From Lepiota brunneoincarnata (taxonomy: Eukaryota > Basidiomycota > Agaricomycetes > Agaricales > Agaricaceae): DNA of 64,000 nt. The position numbers and the translations under genes were made by a program. The stretch lies in assembly GCA_023014365.1 (NCBI GenBank), contig JAEBUN010000003.1:2728001-2792000 (forward strand). The letters run 5' to 3'. The notes under the pieces are model-generated. The model ran no database searches. It had not been told where the DNA came from and saw only the letters and a program-made list of their open reading frames with translations. Below, one piece after another: positions 31,801-44,090 of this stretch. Numbering within the stretch: position 1 is the first letter of the stretch; each line of letters opens with the position of its first letter.

Positions 31801-34126
31801 CAGGATCACTAACTTCCATGATCGCTAACTCGCTGGGGGAGCTATCCTCATAGAAACGAACATCCCTGGATGCGATTAACTTGCCATTCTCAAGATCTTC
31901 AAGGCGGTATCCCTTCGTCTCATCAGTCCACCACCCTAGCATGCAGACCTTAACGGCCCTCGACTCCAGCTTCCCTTTGCATACCTGCTTGGGGACGTGG
32001 GCCCACCCAAGAGACCCGAAAATGCGGAGGTGCGAAACACTGGGCTTACGCCCGGTCCAAGCCTCATAGGGAACGATGCCTTTCAACCCAGAGGTGAGAG
32101 TGAGACTCCTGATGTGTACAGCATACATGAAAGCTTCCCCCCAGTAGCGCAGGTCGACTCCCGCAGTATATAACATGCAGCGGACCATTTCGAAGAAGAC
32201 AGCGATCGCACATTCTGCGATACCATTTTGCTCAGGGAGGTAGGGGTTGGACGTCTCATGAATGATACCATTGCGGCGGCAGAACTCATCCATGACAGAA
32301 TTAACGAACTCGGTGCCATTGTCACTCTGGAAACGATGCGTCTTGAGACCTGATTGGCGTTCCAACATTGCAACCACATCCCGTACAGCCGCTCCAGTCT
32401 CCTCTTTGTCCTTTAGCAACCTCCCGACTGGGTAACGACAGCTGACTTCGACAACAACAAGGGCATACAGGCGGCCATCCCAAGTGGGGACGGATATAGG
32501 GCCAGTGAGATCCATGACAACTAGCTCCATTTTGGCATACTGACTTGAGCTTGCAGCGGGCAAAGGTAGACGGTGGGACTTTCCGTTCACACAACCGCTG
32601 CAAAGGTGATCAAAATCACAAGGGGCTTGAATATCAAGACCCTTAACAGCATGTTGGCGAGACATAGCGTCAATGGTAGAGGGGCTCAAGTGCCCCATAC
32701 GTCGATGCCAAAGACGCATGGAGGGGCCACCTGCAAGGTAAGCAACCTCGCCCCTATTCTCTGCACAGTGAATATGGTATAGAGTACCAGCCGATCCGGT
32801 AAGAATGGCACGGAACAAATCCTCGCCACTTGCTGAAATCACCAACCCATCTTCGCTACTCCGCACGGAGGCACCTTCACGCTGTAGGACACCAAGACTG
32901 ACTAGATTTGCGCCCAACTGCGGAACATGGAGAACATCGTGTAGGGTCACATTGAGGTATCCACCAGTCAATACAGCCTTGAACCTTACTGATCCATGAC
33001 CCTTCACGGCAACTTTGTTATGCCCACCCACAGTAACATACTTGTTGGACACCTCTCGGTAGGAAACGAAACGCTCTCGGTCCATGAACATGTGAGTGGT
33101 CGCACCACAATCAAGGATGATTCCGATAGTGGTGGTAGAATTCGAAGAGGCCATCAACATTTTTCTGACCTCATGTTCCCCCAGGGATTTCAGATCGTCA
33201 ACAGCCAAGTTAGCAGATCCACCAGACTTGGTGGGCGCATCCTTGCCCTTCCGTCTTGGCTCGGGGCAGTCAGGACTCCAATGTCCTTTTTTGTGGCAAT
33301 TGTGACATTCGTCGGTGGGTTTAACCTTCTTCATCCGCCTAGCTTTCCTCGTATCCTTATTACCTGAGTTTCCAGAACCGGTTGGCCGTGACTTGGCAAC
33401 CAAGGCCAGCTGATCAGACTTGGCCTTCAAGGTATCGCCACTGGCATGCTCGCGTTCGATTCGATGGTGTGTCATAATCAACTCAGCCTTCACCTTGTCA
33501 AGGGTAAGGCTCTTTCCTTGGCTGAGGAGGGATTGTTTGACGACATCCCAGACACCGGAAGAGGGGAGGGAAAGGAGTATATTGTGGATGAGAATGGTGT
33601 CTTCGAGCCTCTCGCCCGCTTCGACAATGCGACGGCGACGGCTCAAGAAGGCACCAATATGTTCAGTCATGGAGGTACGTTCATCCCACTTCATAGTAAA
33701 GAGTTCTTGGTAGGAATAATGAATGCTGACATCGCGGCATTGGTCCACATAGAATGTACGAAGTTTGTCCCACATCTCCTTAGACGACAGGACTTCGCCA
33801 ATGTGTTCTCGCTCGCTGAATTCGATAGCGCCTCTTATCAACCCCATCGCAGAAGCATCAAGCTTCTTCCAGGTAAGGTAATCCTTCTTCACCTGCAACC
33901 ATTCCTTGTAGATGGGTGAGTATGTCGTTAACGGCTTCGATTCATCACCAGTAGGAGGATCAGCAGATGGCTTTGGGGGACATTCCTCCAGTCCCTCAAC
34001 ATGGAACCAGAGTTGGCGTGCTTGGAGCGCGGCTTTCATATTGTCCGACCACGCATAGTAGTTTTTGCCGTCCAACTTGGCAAAGTGGACAGATGTCTCG
34101 GAAACAGAATCGCTAGCGGGGCCCAT
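28900..34126 (-). CDS. Copia gag-pol polyprotein, interrupted by hAT copy E2
   Basis: ATG at 34,126 ([10 protein letters not shown]) starts gag, with a [14 protein letters not shown] zinc knuckle. Next come an aspartic protease (LDCGATTHM), integrase with an HHCC finger and D-D-E core (MDLTG, SDNGTE, EQNGIAE), reverse transcriptase (YVDD box) and RNase H ([10 protein letters not shown]). E2 interrupts at that point. Past it the minus strand resumes [20 protein letters not shown] and ends LPPN at 28,900. Without E2 and one 8-bp duplication the frame is exactly 1,423 codons with no internal stop, so the element was probably competent before E2 landed. Confidence 0.92.
29110..30059 (+). mobile_element. 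hAT-derived element E2 (950 bp) in copia RNase H
   Basis: Same length and ends as E1 but inverted. The flanking 8-bp repeats AGCGCGAT (29,102-29,109) and AGCGCAAT (30,060-30,067) differ by one CpG transition. The hAT C-terminal segment ([20 protein letters not shown]) is on the plus strand near 29,700-29,850. The insertion disrupts the copia RNase H. Confidence 0.93.
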
Positions 34127-34130
34127 AACC

Positions 34131-34476
34131 TGATGATAAGGTATTCGCGCAGACGTATGACTCGAGACACAATATGTATAAGTTTGGGACCACTGGGACC
34201 CAGTATAGGAAAACTTGTAAGCACTCGTAAAGATACGTCGAGGGTATGAACGCACCTGGGACCCAGTATAGGAAAACTGGGGTCCACAGGTGCTCGGACC
34301 ACTACCTAAGTACGACGAGAATGTGTACAATTATTTGCTAAGTAATGTAACTCGATCGTCGTTGCTAGCAGGAATATAAAAAGTCCATAATGAAGTACCT
34401 ACGGTGACTAAGGGCAATATGAAATAGCCAAGAAAACAATAAGCGACATCGAGCTGGACGGCTCGGTATTTCGACA
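34131..34476 (-). repeat. Copia 5' LTR (346 bp)
   Basis: Runs TGTCGAAATACC...CCTTATCATCA on the minus strand. The bases after it (GGTTATGGGCCC) occupy the primer-binding position and overlap the gag start codon. Confidence 0.93.
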
Positions 34477-34481
34477 ATAAC

Positions 34482-35842
34482 TCGGATATTCTTGAGGTAT
34501 ATGGGCATCCAGAGGTGGGGGTACTTACGTGAGTTTTGCCGGGTTCATCAGAGGGCTTAACCGCTGCCCTAACCCGCTGGCTTGCCGTAGAACGTAGGGT
34601 GGCTGTGGGGGAGTATGGAACAAATACAGCGACCGGTCTGCCGGATCGGTTAATAGTGCCGCCGTGCATCCGGGACCCCGTACAGGATAAGGAGGCGGCA
34701 CCGAAGCTGATGAGAGGCCGGCCCACTGAGTGTACACCACGGCTTTTCGTCTGCCTGCCTGTGTGTGGATCCCTTGGACAGACACCCTACCGATGCACCC
34801 AGGCCGGCCGTCTCCGAGGGTAGGGCAGCAGGCTGCGAAGGTGCGAGGTCTCGGGATTTGAACTGAAGAGATGTAGACTCTTCTAGCGTGAAACGCTGAG
34901 TGACGAAATGCTGCGAAACAAGGTCCTGAAACGTAGCGAAACCAAAGCGAAACACAGCGAAACAAGCGAAACACAGCGAAACAAGGCGTGAGGGTGAACG
35001 ACGAAACGCTCACTGGGCTTCGAAAACCTCGCAAGAATGACCGAGAAAGGTGGATAGATGATTTTTTGAGAGAGACTTAGAGAGAGTGTGTGTGAGAGTG
35101 GGCCGTAAATTGACTGCCGAGCTCAGAAGTGAGCTCGGAACTTTATATACAAGTAAAATATTGTACTGGGTATGTTTTCTGTACCGAAATGGATCAAAAT
35201 TTAGAGATAGTTATACTAGGACAAATCTGGGGATAGTGAAGGTGAAACAGGGGAAAAGTAAGAAGTTTTTGTGGCTACATGAATAGATATTAGGGAAGTT
35301 GAAAGGAGCCAGTGAACGGGGTGGTGTGCGAGGCTCGGAAAAGTCTAAATACAGGAGAAAAACTTATGCTAAAGTTCAGGTTCAGGGGATGAGAATATAA
35401 ATGTTCTGAAATTTTATTTATTAGAGAATGTAAGAAGTTTCGAGCGAAATGGATATGTCGCGAAATGATAACGGCTCCGTTCGGCTGGGCGCTCCGAGCT
35501 TCTTGATCCGGGGTTCGATCCGGCTCGGGTTCTGAACGCTACGAGAGGTGGCATGGGGCAGTCATGTGTAGCCGCATGCCCACCTCTACAGAACCAAGAG
35601 GGAAAGTTGCTGATAATACCAAACTAATGATGTTATGTTACGTGACGTCTGCACATCATCCATGGTGGCCACTGTGGGGGTTGACCATGGTTAACACTTG
35701 GAATACAATCACCACTTTTTACAACACGAGTGACCAGATGAAACCGCTAGTAGTATAACCTGCACAGGAGCTGGATACAGATTTTTGAAATGGAGACGTG
35801 CAGATTCACCGCCGCGTACTCTACACTAATGCAGCATACCAG
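34482..35842. other. No recognised gene; GCGAAAC repeats and hairpins
   Basis: Contains a short GCGAAAC-type tandem (about 34,920-34,985), a perfect stem CCGAGCTC/GAGCTCGG at 35,117-35,138, and a 12-13-bp inverted repeat at 35,544-35,555 and 35,575-35,587. A 169-codon minus-strand frame (34,525-35,034) has no recognised domain. Two tRNA B-box-like strings (near 34,840 and 35,510) lack a foldable tRNA around them. Confidence 0.45.
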
Positions 35843-38215
35843 TTAGATTATCCACTTCTTCTGTCCATCATCCAACAGCCTCCGAAGTTTATCCCCCTGT
35901 TGCTTCAAATTATCCTTCGGTTTACCATGCGTTTTCATCGTCTCCAGCTGCCAAGCCTCCTCAAACTTCAACAGCCCTTGCACAAAGGCGGTCTGGTTAT
36001 ACTGAGCCTGGACCTTCGTATCCTGAAGATAATCGATAAACATATTCCAGCGTGGGATATAATATCCACTAATCAACCCGCTCCAGGACTTGGATGCATA
36101 ATCGCTGATCTGGCCCGTCGGTCCCCAGAGTGTGTTCTGGTTACGGACATTATACTCGTAGAAGCTCGCCAAGGTATCGTTAGACCCAGCCCAGCCCCGT
36201 GCTGCCTCGATCCAGGTCGACAAACGGTAGAACTGGTGTGTGTCGAGGACAGAATCGAGGAAGGAGAGTATGTCAGTGAGCTTTCTGCCAGCCGTTACGA
36301 TGTCCTGGGAGCTGGCTTGGCCATTGGTGTAGAGTTTCCAAGTATTGATCAATTCTTCATACAGCCCAATGAAGGCGTTGCTCACAACCTGCCGGGTGAA
36401 GTCCACCATATCATATTGGAATGCCTCGACATGGAACAGATCGGATGTCTTGGATGAGGCAGCGTTGAACATGAGCTTCCAGGCTTCCACCATAATGGCA
36501 GGGTCGTAGTTCACCGTTGTAGGGTGATGGCCAGTACGATTTACGAGTCGGTCGGCGCTAGGAACGAGCTCAAAGATCGCCTTGCTCACTGCATTGGAAG
36601 TGAGGTTAGTGTTGTTGAAAGCCGACGTACGCAGGAGATCCCACGCTTGGTACACATCCCTCGGAATATCGCTGTTAGATGCAGAATACCGCTTGCTAAC
36701 CCAATCCGCAAAGTAGGTTCGGGTATCGATGGGTTCTTCGCTCCAGGCCTGATCAAGCGTCAGGTCATACATGATCTCGTTACCCTCATGTCCCTCCATC
36801 GTCAGCCCATAACCGACCAACGTACTTGACCCGTTGCGCCATGCCTCAACGGCATTCACGGTCACGTTTTCTATTTGCCCATAAATCCCCATGTTCTGCC
36901 CATAGTTGTGTAGGTGGCACCAGATAAATGGCTTTCCGAAATAGGAATTGGTACGCATCCATTGTGGTTGCGACTCCGAGAAGAGATCCAGCAGAAGCAT
37001 ATCTTGGTTATTCTCCACACCCCCTAGGTAGGCCTCGACGCGGTCATTAGTCCAGAAAGATTGACTCGAGAAGAAGAGCCACGCTTGCATGACCATGACG
37101 GCGGCAGGATTGGCAGCCTTGAGAGACCTCCATGTGGTGGCTGAGATGTTACGGAGAAAGTCGGGATCGCCACTGTGAGGGTCGATTTCGTTGAACTGGT
37201 CAAGGGTGTAGAACACAGTGATATTGCCGTATGCATCGATCTGCTTCTGGATAAAGCTCTTCTGTAACTGTGCATACAACGGATCCGTTGGCGAAAGGAA
37301 CGAGTCGTCGGTAAATGTGGCAGGAAAGCCGTTCCACTCGGCCGCATTGACGACATCGGCATCAGGGTACAAGCGCGCGAGGCCGCGTGGAACAAAGGAT
37401 GTGATCGCAGGTAGAATAGGTATGATTCCCAGGTCGATCATGCGGTCGAGAATCTTCTTCTGCAACTCGAATTGGCCATCGACCCACACCATTGGCAGGT
37501 CTCCATTCCAGAAACCCTGGATATTTCCGAAACGGTTCCAAGCCAAGAAGGAAGGACCACTCAGGAAGGTCGCGATTTCCGCGTCGGTGAGCCCCAGCTC
37601 CCTGTAAACCTCGATAAAAATCTTCTCGTACCCATTCCAAGCGAGCGCGAGGTTGACACCGTTGATGGCCATCCAATCTAGCTGATCCTCCCACTGGGCC
37701 CAGTCCCAAAAGGTCATTGTGTAAGAAAAGGTGACGGTGTTGAACATGTAGCGGAAGGGAACAAGAGACTCTCCGTGGAGTGGTTGCGACAGCGCCGGGA
37801 GATAGGTAGGAACCTGATCCAGGGTGGATTCAAGGTTCCAGAAGAGTGAAACGTTAGCATGAGAGGAAAGATATCGGCCAAAACTATGGGGTTACAGCGC
37901 TCAGTTTCCGCAAATGTAAACCCGAGAGTGCATCACCACTTACCCATAAGATAAAGCGCTCAGCGAGTTTCCTTCAACTTGTATATTGCCATTGCGGGTA
38001 GAGGAGATGGTGTACCAATCTCTCTCCTTGGCCTGATCAGCGGTGGTGGCATTCACAAGGACGAAATTGAATCTGCCAGCAAGATGAGGCAGCCGGCGCT
38101 GTACAAGATCATGGATACCCTGAGTACTCGGGGCCACCGGTTTGGATGGATGGGTCAGGGCTCCAAGGGTAGTCGCGGACAGCACCGCGATGAGGAGGGA
38201 CTTTAGCAGCAGCAT
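35843..38215 (-). CDS. Alpha-N-acetylglucosaminidase (GH89 family)
   Basis: Two exons: 37,944-38,215 and 35,843-37,883, with a 60-bp intron (GTAAGT...TAG). The product is about 770 residues. A signal peptide (MLLLKSLLIAVLSATTLGA) is followed by the N-terminal NAGLU domain, then the catalytic TIM barrel (YTMTFWDWAQWEDQLDWMAI, NGVNLALAW, ITVFYTLDQFNEIDP, PFIWCHLHNYGQNMGIYG, MEGHEGNEIMYDL) and the helical C-terminal domain. The length matches GH89 enzymes (743 in human NAGLU). It hydrolyses terminal alpha-linked N-acetylglucosamine, probably in the vacuole or outside the cell. Minus-strand neighbours share no obvious pathway. The frame is intact. Confidence 0.93.
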
Positions 38216-38291
38216 ACCACGAGAAAGCCAGCAATGGAAGGCCCGTGGATAACAAGGAAGCCCGGGTTGGGGCTCCTCTGCTTATATGTGC

Positions 38292-38395
38292 TGCACGCGG
38301 GAGTGCACACGTTCATCACTTCTACGCGACAGCGAATTCGGACAAGAATAAGGCTGTTGCGAGCACATGGGTGCGCCCTGGTCAGGTGCAACATT
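38292..38395. repeat. Dispersed repeat, copy at 38.3 kb
   Basis: GTTCATCACTTCTACGC and about 80 following bases resemble 40,515-40,595 (same strand). It lies upstream of the GH89 gene. Confidence 0.55.
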
Positions 38396-38604
38396 GTCGC
38401 TTAGTATCACGTGGGAAAGTTTTTTTTTTGGTCAGAGACTCAGAGACAGGTGTTACAATAGCTACCTTGCAAAGTGTTCCATCTAAAGTATGTATGTATA
38501 TTATTACCAGCCCAGATGATCGAGGGTATTGGAGCACAAGTACTATAGGCCTTGGGGAATAAAATATCAAGGGGTATCAAGGCAAGTGGAATAAGGAGGT
38601 CTTG

Positions 38605-39659
38605 TCACATATCATATCCACTAGCTTCTGCTGTTGCGCTGCTATCATGGAGCAGCCTTATGCGCTCATCCTGCTTGGTACCGAACCTCTTGCGCATGAC
38701 TGCAATCATCCTAATAAACCTGCTTAAACGTGAGAACGAGAGCTAGTGCACTGTAATCAAAGGACGTACCAGATGATATTAAGGCTCTGCATGACAAAAA
38801 TGCCACCTCCATAGACGACGATGTAGAAAAAGGGGACGTCGCGCCAGATGTCGAAGAGAGTGATCAGGAAACGGGAACAGACAATTGTACCATAGATCAG
38901 CCTGATCCCGATGAAGGTTGAAAATAAGAAAATTCTATTGACGAGCGCGAAAGTTGTTCCGATGCGGTTAGTTTTTCCTAAGAACCTGAGTGGAGAATGT
39001 CAACCAAAAACCTTGAGCACCAGAGGAGAATATGAGCGCACCAGTGGATAATCAAGAACAGAGTACTGGCTTCCCACAAAAGACAGCGGGTACTGTAATA
39101 CGCAATGAATGGTTTCTAACAGGCCATGGTCGTAAGGCATTGGACGCACATCGAGGAAAAATCCTTATACTCACGTATGACAGGACATAAACAAGTAGAC
39201 ACACGGTGCCATGCATGACCATAACTATGCCATCAAAGTTGATGATAGTATCGAAGAAGTGCCAGATGAAATGGCCTGCGGCGAGAGCGTGCACGTAGCC
39301 CTTGGTATCACTCCAACCATAGACTCGATCGAACGAGCTGTCCTCGGTCCAGACAGAATAGAGGGCTAGGGGTACGACAACGAGGACGTGCACGAGGGCC
39401 ACTGCACGGATTTCCCTGTGTGTTCCGGGTACTGAGAATGGACGCTCTGAGCGTCTGAGAAGATACCGAAGACGTACCAACGATTCCTAGCAGCCCTGCT
39501 CTTAGAACCATATGCTTCGGGGAACCAGCGGCGTAAAAGCCAGGGGACGAGAGTGAGGTGGATAAAAGTATAGCCTACAAACGACCAGATGATAGTGGGG
39601 AGGTATTTTGGGATTTTCTGTAGACCGAGAGAATCAGCAAGGAGGGCGGAGAGGCTCAT
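38605..39659 (-). CDS. TLC-domain multi-pass membrane protein
   Basis: Five exons (39,478-39,659; 39,175-39,415; 39,042-39,115; 38,770-38,985; 38,605-38,719) joined by introns of 50-62 bp give 275 residues. Features are hydrophobic N-terminal helices, a histidine-containing stretch (GYVHALAAGHFIWHFFDTIINFDG) and MHGTVCLLVYVLSY, all typical of TRAM-LAG1-CLN8 proteins near the TLCD4/TMEM56 group. The tail is basic. Such proteins act in membrane lipid homeostasis in the ER or Golgi; this one is less like ceramide synthases, lacking an obvious Lag1 motif. The third donor is a weaker GTGCGC. An upstream in-frame Met (39,728) exists, but 39,659 gives the usual N-terminus. Confidence 0.82.
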
Positions 39660-41392
39660 GATGGGAGGAACATGGCGGTCAAAGAGAAGGGTAGAGGATT
39701 TATTGCACGCTCGCATCACAGGAGCCATAGGAAACTATTCGCCTCCGTCCCTGTCTCGCAACTTGGAGGCAGTTCTGCAAAGAAAAGTTGATCCGCGTTT
39801 CGATACGCCACCATCGCTCCTGATATGATGGGCTGTTAAAGGAAGTAAATTTGAATGCTTCTTGACGTAAACTTTGTGGATGGATAACGTCCACCGAGGA
39901 CCTGTCCATGTTTCATTAGGTACTAAACGTTAACAACATCTTTAGCAGTCCCGAGCATGCGATCCATGTATCCTTACCCTCATGACGGACCCAGCCAAGC
40001 TCCCATACCCCGCCTGCGGCATGCAACACCCCTAGAACTTTGCCCGCAATAGTCGCATCAAAGCCGTTCCGACCCGGCCGTCGGCATGGTGACCGAAGCG
40101 AACACGCCGATATTGTGGGATGTTGCTTCCCCGTATGTTTTTTTAGAACGTACATCATGAGATGGGCGGTAACCTCGAACGAGTCTCAGTAACGTCCAGG
40201 AGTTACGTGAAGTTGGAATGACGACGTGCGGAAAGCAGTGTAGACCATGGGATTACGGAGATGGTATGGGTCGTGGACGCTCTTAACGTGTCAGGGAGGA
40301 TGAGTAAAAAGGTTCGAAGAAATACCGATAGTTCTTACCAGCGGGGTGGCGGGTTTGGTCGTGTGTGGCTTCTAGTCTTTACTTTCCGTCAAGCCTTTCG
40401 GAGGAGCCGGAGATCAGTCGATCTGTGCGGACGCATCAGCTGCTATAAGTATTTCATGACACTGCACGACGAATATGTAGTATTTATAAGCAGTGCTGTG
40501 GGCGGGATTGCGGGCGTTCATCACTTCTACGCAATAGCAAACTTCGGGTAAGAGCAAGGCCGTAGCAAGCCGTGTGCGCCATAGCCCAGTGCCAAGTTCT
40601 AAATTCATCACGTGGGCAGAGCATTCGCTTTTTGAACTCCATATTGATATCCCACCACTCCTCCGGCCCTGAGATTAGTTCCGCCTCCGCCTCGCACTCA
40701 AAACTCTCAGAAAAGGGCAAATAAAATCACCCTCTATACGAGCATGTGTTATGATATTTTAAATGCGTGGATTCACACCACGTTGAAGGCGGATTTATTA
40801 GGTCATTTTTGGAGTGCTTGCCAGGCTCTGAGTCTCTTTGTCCTGTGTGACTGAATAGCTACAAAAAAATAATTTAACGTTCATCATACATCCTTCCTGG
40901 AATTCCTGCAGGATCCACCAAGACCCCGAGAAGCCCAGCATCCGATAGGACTTTACAAATAGACTTACACGTTCAAAGGCTGATGCTAGGATCACCGGGT
41001 CCTCTGTCTATCATCGTACAGTACAAACGAGGGATGGTTTAGGCACACTAAGACCGGCTGGTGGTCGTGGTGGGCTTCAAGGTGTAGCCTGTATAAGAAA
41101 CTAGACGCCCATCTGCATTGGGTTGTATGGTATTCATGAAAGCAATGCAGAAGTGCATCCACTTCTCACGACAGGGGGCAAGAGCAAAGAGCATAGGAGA
41201 TCTATTGTAATCATACAGTTCTAAAAGTGTTACAGACAGGGAGTAACTAACCACAATCCAAATTGTTCTAATCGTTGTTCAGACCATTGCGGGAATGGCA
41301 TCACGCCCATGTTGGACGGGAAGACGAGGGCCCAACCTATGCCATAACCCATCAATACTTACGTCTTCTCACTCAGCGCAAGGTCCAGACAC
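39660..41392. other. Intergenic, no supported gene
   Basis: Contains the second copy of the dispersed repeat (about 40,515-40,595). Short frames only. Confidence 0.45.
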
Positions 41393-42728
41393 TCACTTTT
41401 CCAGAACTAGACCATCAGACCCAGAGTACAAGAACAAATCGTAAAAGAGTGTTCCTATTTGCGCACCGACAGAGGTGGCAATGATGGGACACCAGAGCCA
41501 GTATTCGCTAATAGAACACCCGTAAGCTTCCTGCCAAGAGGAAAAGAAATGCAATCCAACGTACTTTCTCGTGGTATAAACCTGACCACCATACCCAACC
41601 ATCGAGGTAAGGATGCGTGGGCCAAAATCACGAGCCGGGTTCAATGCGAAACCTGGTAACCATGAGCTTATTATCTCCATTTCAACTGCAGACGCAACCG
41701 AAAATAGAGTGCATACCAGTTTCTAGACCCAAACAGGCACCAATAGCGTATATGATAATAAATAGACCAATAGGCACGAAGCCAGCTGGGATGTTATTCT
41801 TCTTGTCGGTCAAAGCGAGGATGGTCATCATAAGGAGCGCTGTGCCGAGGACTTCCGAGAAGAAGCAGGACACAGCAGTCATATACGGCGCCTGAGACGA
41901 ATGGTATTTCATAACCGATCAGAGCGAACGGGGATACCGCAAAATTAGCACTCACAGGGTAGGTCGCAAAGAGCCCAGCGGTTTTCAGTGTTCTGATACC
42001 ACGACCGCCCTCGACAAGATCGATGGCATGGAAGTAGTTCGCGTAGACGATTGCACCGCCGACAATGCCACCAAGGAGCTGGGCGAGCATGTATCCTGGT
42101 ACCTTCTTCCAAGAGAACCCACGCCAGACAGCCAATGCTAAAGTGACCTAAGGCACGTCAAGTCAATCAACGAATGAGACTGCTAAAAATAAGTCAAGAC
42201 TTGCAGCAGGGTTAATGTGGCCACCGGATATCCATACTCCCACAGCGACGGCTGTTGGATATTTAAATACACATAGACCATGATACGGTATTAAACGAGA
42301 CAGACCTGCGCCCCATCCAAAGGTGAGAGATATCCAGCTCTAGACGGATACCTCAGTCAGAAAATTGTAACCTTATGGAAATCAGCCAGACTGCCACTCA
42401 CTCCCGCGGGGGATGCTGAAACAGCTGGATTGCTGGAGAGGCCAACTTGACAATTGCCACCAACACCCAATATGACGAGCACCATAGTTCCGAAAAACTC
42501 TGCAGCGTATTCATGTAGGAGCCCACTACGAGGATGACGAGGGTTAATCTTCATACTAATCACTTGCATCACCGACACTCACCGGTAACGAGTAAAAGTG
42601 TTCGAGGTAGGGAACGACAGACCCTGAGAAGGGTCTTGCCCCCCGCTAGGCTTGGCACCACCAATACGATGTTCGTCCGTGATGGACGATACTTGTTCAG
42701 TGATGCTGCTAGTAGTGTGAACCGACAT
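41393..42728 (-). CDS. Aquaglyceroporin (MIP family), copy 1
   Basis: Eight exons (42,583-42,728; 42,402-42,525; 42,306-42,339; 42,205-42,251; 41,956-42,147; 41,717-41,891; 41,565-41,652; 41,393-41,507) give 306 residues. Six membrane spans, both pore boxes ([12 protein letters not shown] and [12 protein letters not shown]) and the Asp after the second box mark a glycerol-type channel. Intron 4, which splits the first NPA box from VTLAL, uses a GC donor (GCAAGT, 42,148-42,204); the paralogue uses GTAAGT there. The gene could use a further short 3' exon, since GTGAGT overlaps the stop. A tandem paralogue lies upstream on the same strand. Confidence 0.92.
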
Positions 42729-44090
42729 TGTCGCGATTTATCGAGGGCCTACTGTAGGGCTTGTTTCAAAGGGGAAGAAAGGGGAAAGTGGGTAATTTGC
42801 ACTGAAGTTCCGAAGAGGTCGAGATGGGACTCTTATATTCCGCGTTTCGGTAGTGTTTTCCAAAGAACAACCCTGTGCCGCCTAGATGCGCTTATTGTAT
42901 CTGGAGCTTCAATTCGAGAATACCTCGTCCTCCTCAAATCAAGCTCGGAAAAGGAGGTGCCCCGAGAGCACTTTGGATGACGTTGAAGAGTCCTATCATC
43001 ACGGTGTTATCACGGTGTTACAGGTGCGAAATATTCATAGATCTTCTATGCAGATAAATGTCCGTCTGAGGGGGAGTATAAGACACCAAAAAACCTTTGC
43101 CCCTTGTCCTAGTAGCCTCTGTAATGTTGTCAAGAGCTGAAAAGCAGGGGGAAAGGGACCCCACACATAGTGGCCCCTTTGTTGTAGGGCAATTTTTCAG
43201 AGCAGGAACTCGAGGGAGTGGTGCTCAACCAATACAAGTAGCAAGCGCAGAATTGTCGATATGTCCCCGAAGCGGGAGTCCTCGGGAGGCTAGATTTTGG
43301 TGGCGTACTACTAATCCGAGCATGTCATATTGCTGGATCATTGCGTTAGAGCGGGAAAGAGTTCCTACTGATACCAGGACCATTTTCAAGAGAGATTGGC
43401 CAGCAAAAATTTGTTTTAGCCAACGAACTTGGTTGGTTCCCCTTGCGCGAAGGTTAACCAGCTATTATTGGTCTACACAGCATTCAGCTTGGGATGGGGA
43501 TTGGGTTAGTCGAATACCGCTTCACGAGGACACTTCGAGTAAGGAGCCGACGGACGAGGCCATGATGCAGCAGAAGCTTCTCTTCCCATTGTGAATAATA
43601 GATATACCCGAACAAGCGCCCCGAGGCGCCTGTAAGCGGTGATCTGGGCCGACAACACAGCCACTGGTGGCGTTCGTCTATGGCTTCAATATTCAAACAT
43701 TGCCCAGTTTTGACTCGATGGCCCGCGAAGTTCGTGTCAGGAGCAGAGAGCTAAAAGGTAATTTGTGGGAATATATCTTCGGGGGGGGCGAAAGAGTGGA
43801 GGAAGTTCAGTTAGTTGACTCTCAGGTTGTGGCACACCTAAGCCGGTCGTATGATAGAAAGAACCAAACAGCCCAATATATTAGTTTTAAAACAGTCGTC
43901 ATAGGATAGGGGTCTACTACTGTACATTTTTAGCAAAGAGTAAGAGCAAGTTACATGGGTATAGAAAAGTGGAATACTGGGAATGGTACAAACAAAGAGA
44001 GAAACATAGATCCGACAAAGCAAGCGGGCAGTTGAGCAGTGAGAAACCGTAGCAACATGTAACCACTCGTACCAAGTTACATTCTCATGA
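42729..44090. other. Intergenic between the aquaglyceroporins
   Basis: No supported gene; must include the promoter of copy 1. No clear TATA box was assigned. Confidence 0.5.

Larger units (their letters stand above)
27578..34476 (-). mobile_element. Ty1/copia retrotransposon, nearly intact, with two hAT insertions
   Basis: Full element on the minus strand with LTRs at 34,131-34,476 (5') and 27,578-28,881 (3', split by a hAT copy). The 5-bp duplication ATAAC flanks it (27,573-27,577 and 34,477-34,481). The LTRs end TG...CA and, apart from the insert, are both 346 bp with one visible difference, a CpG transition, so insertion was recent. A purine run GAGTGGGAG precedes the 3' LTR. Gag-pol starts just inside the 5' LTR. 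Confidence 0.95.

Noticed and set aside
34830..35530. Two tRNA B-box-like strings suggesting a SINE or tRNA gene
   Set aside because: No A box or foldable cloverleaf around either; insufficient for a tRNA or SINE call.
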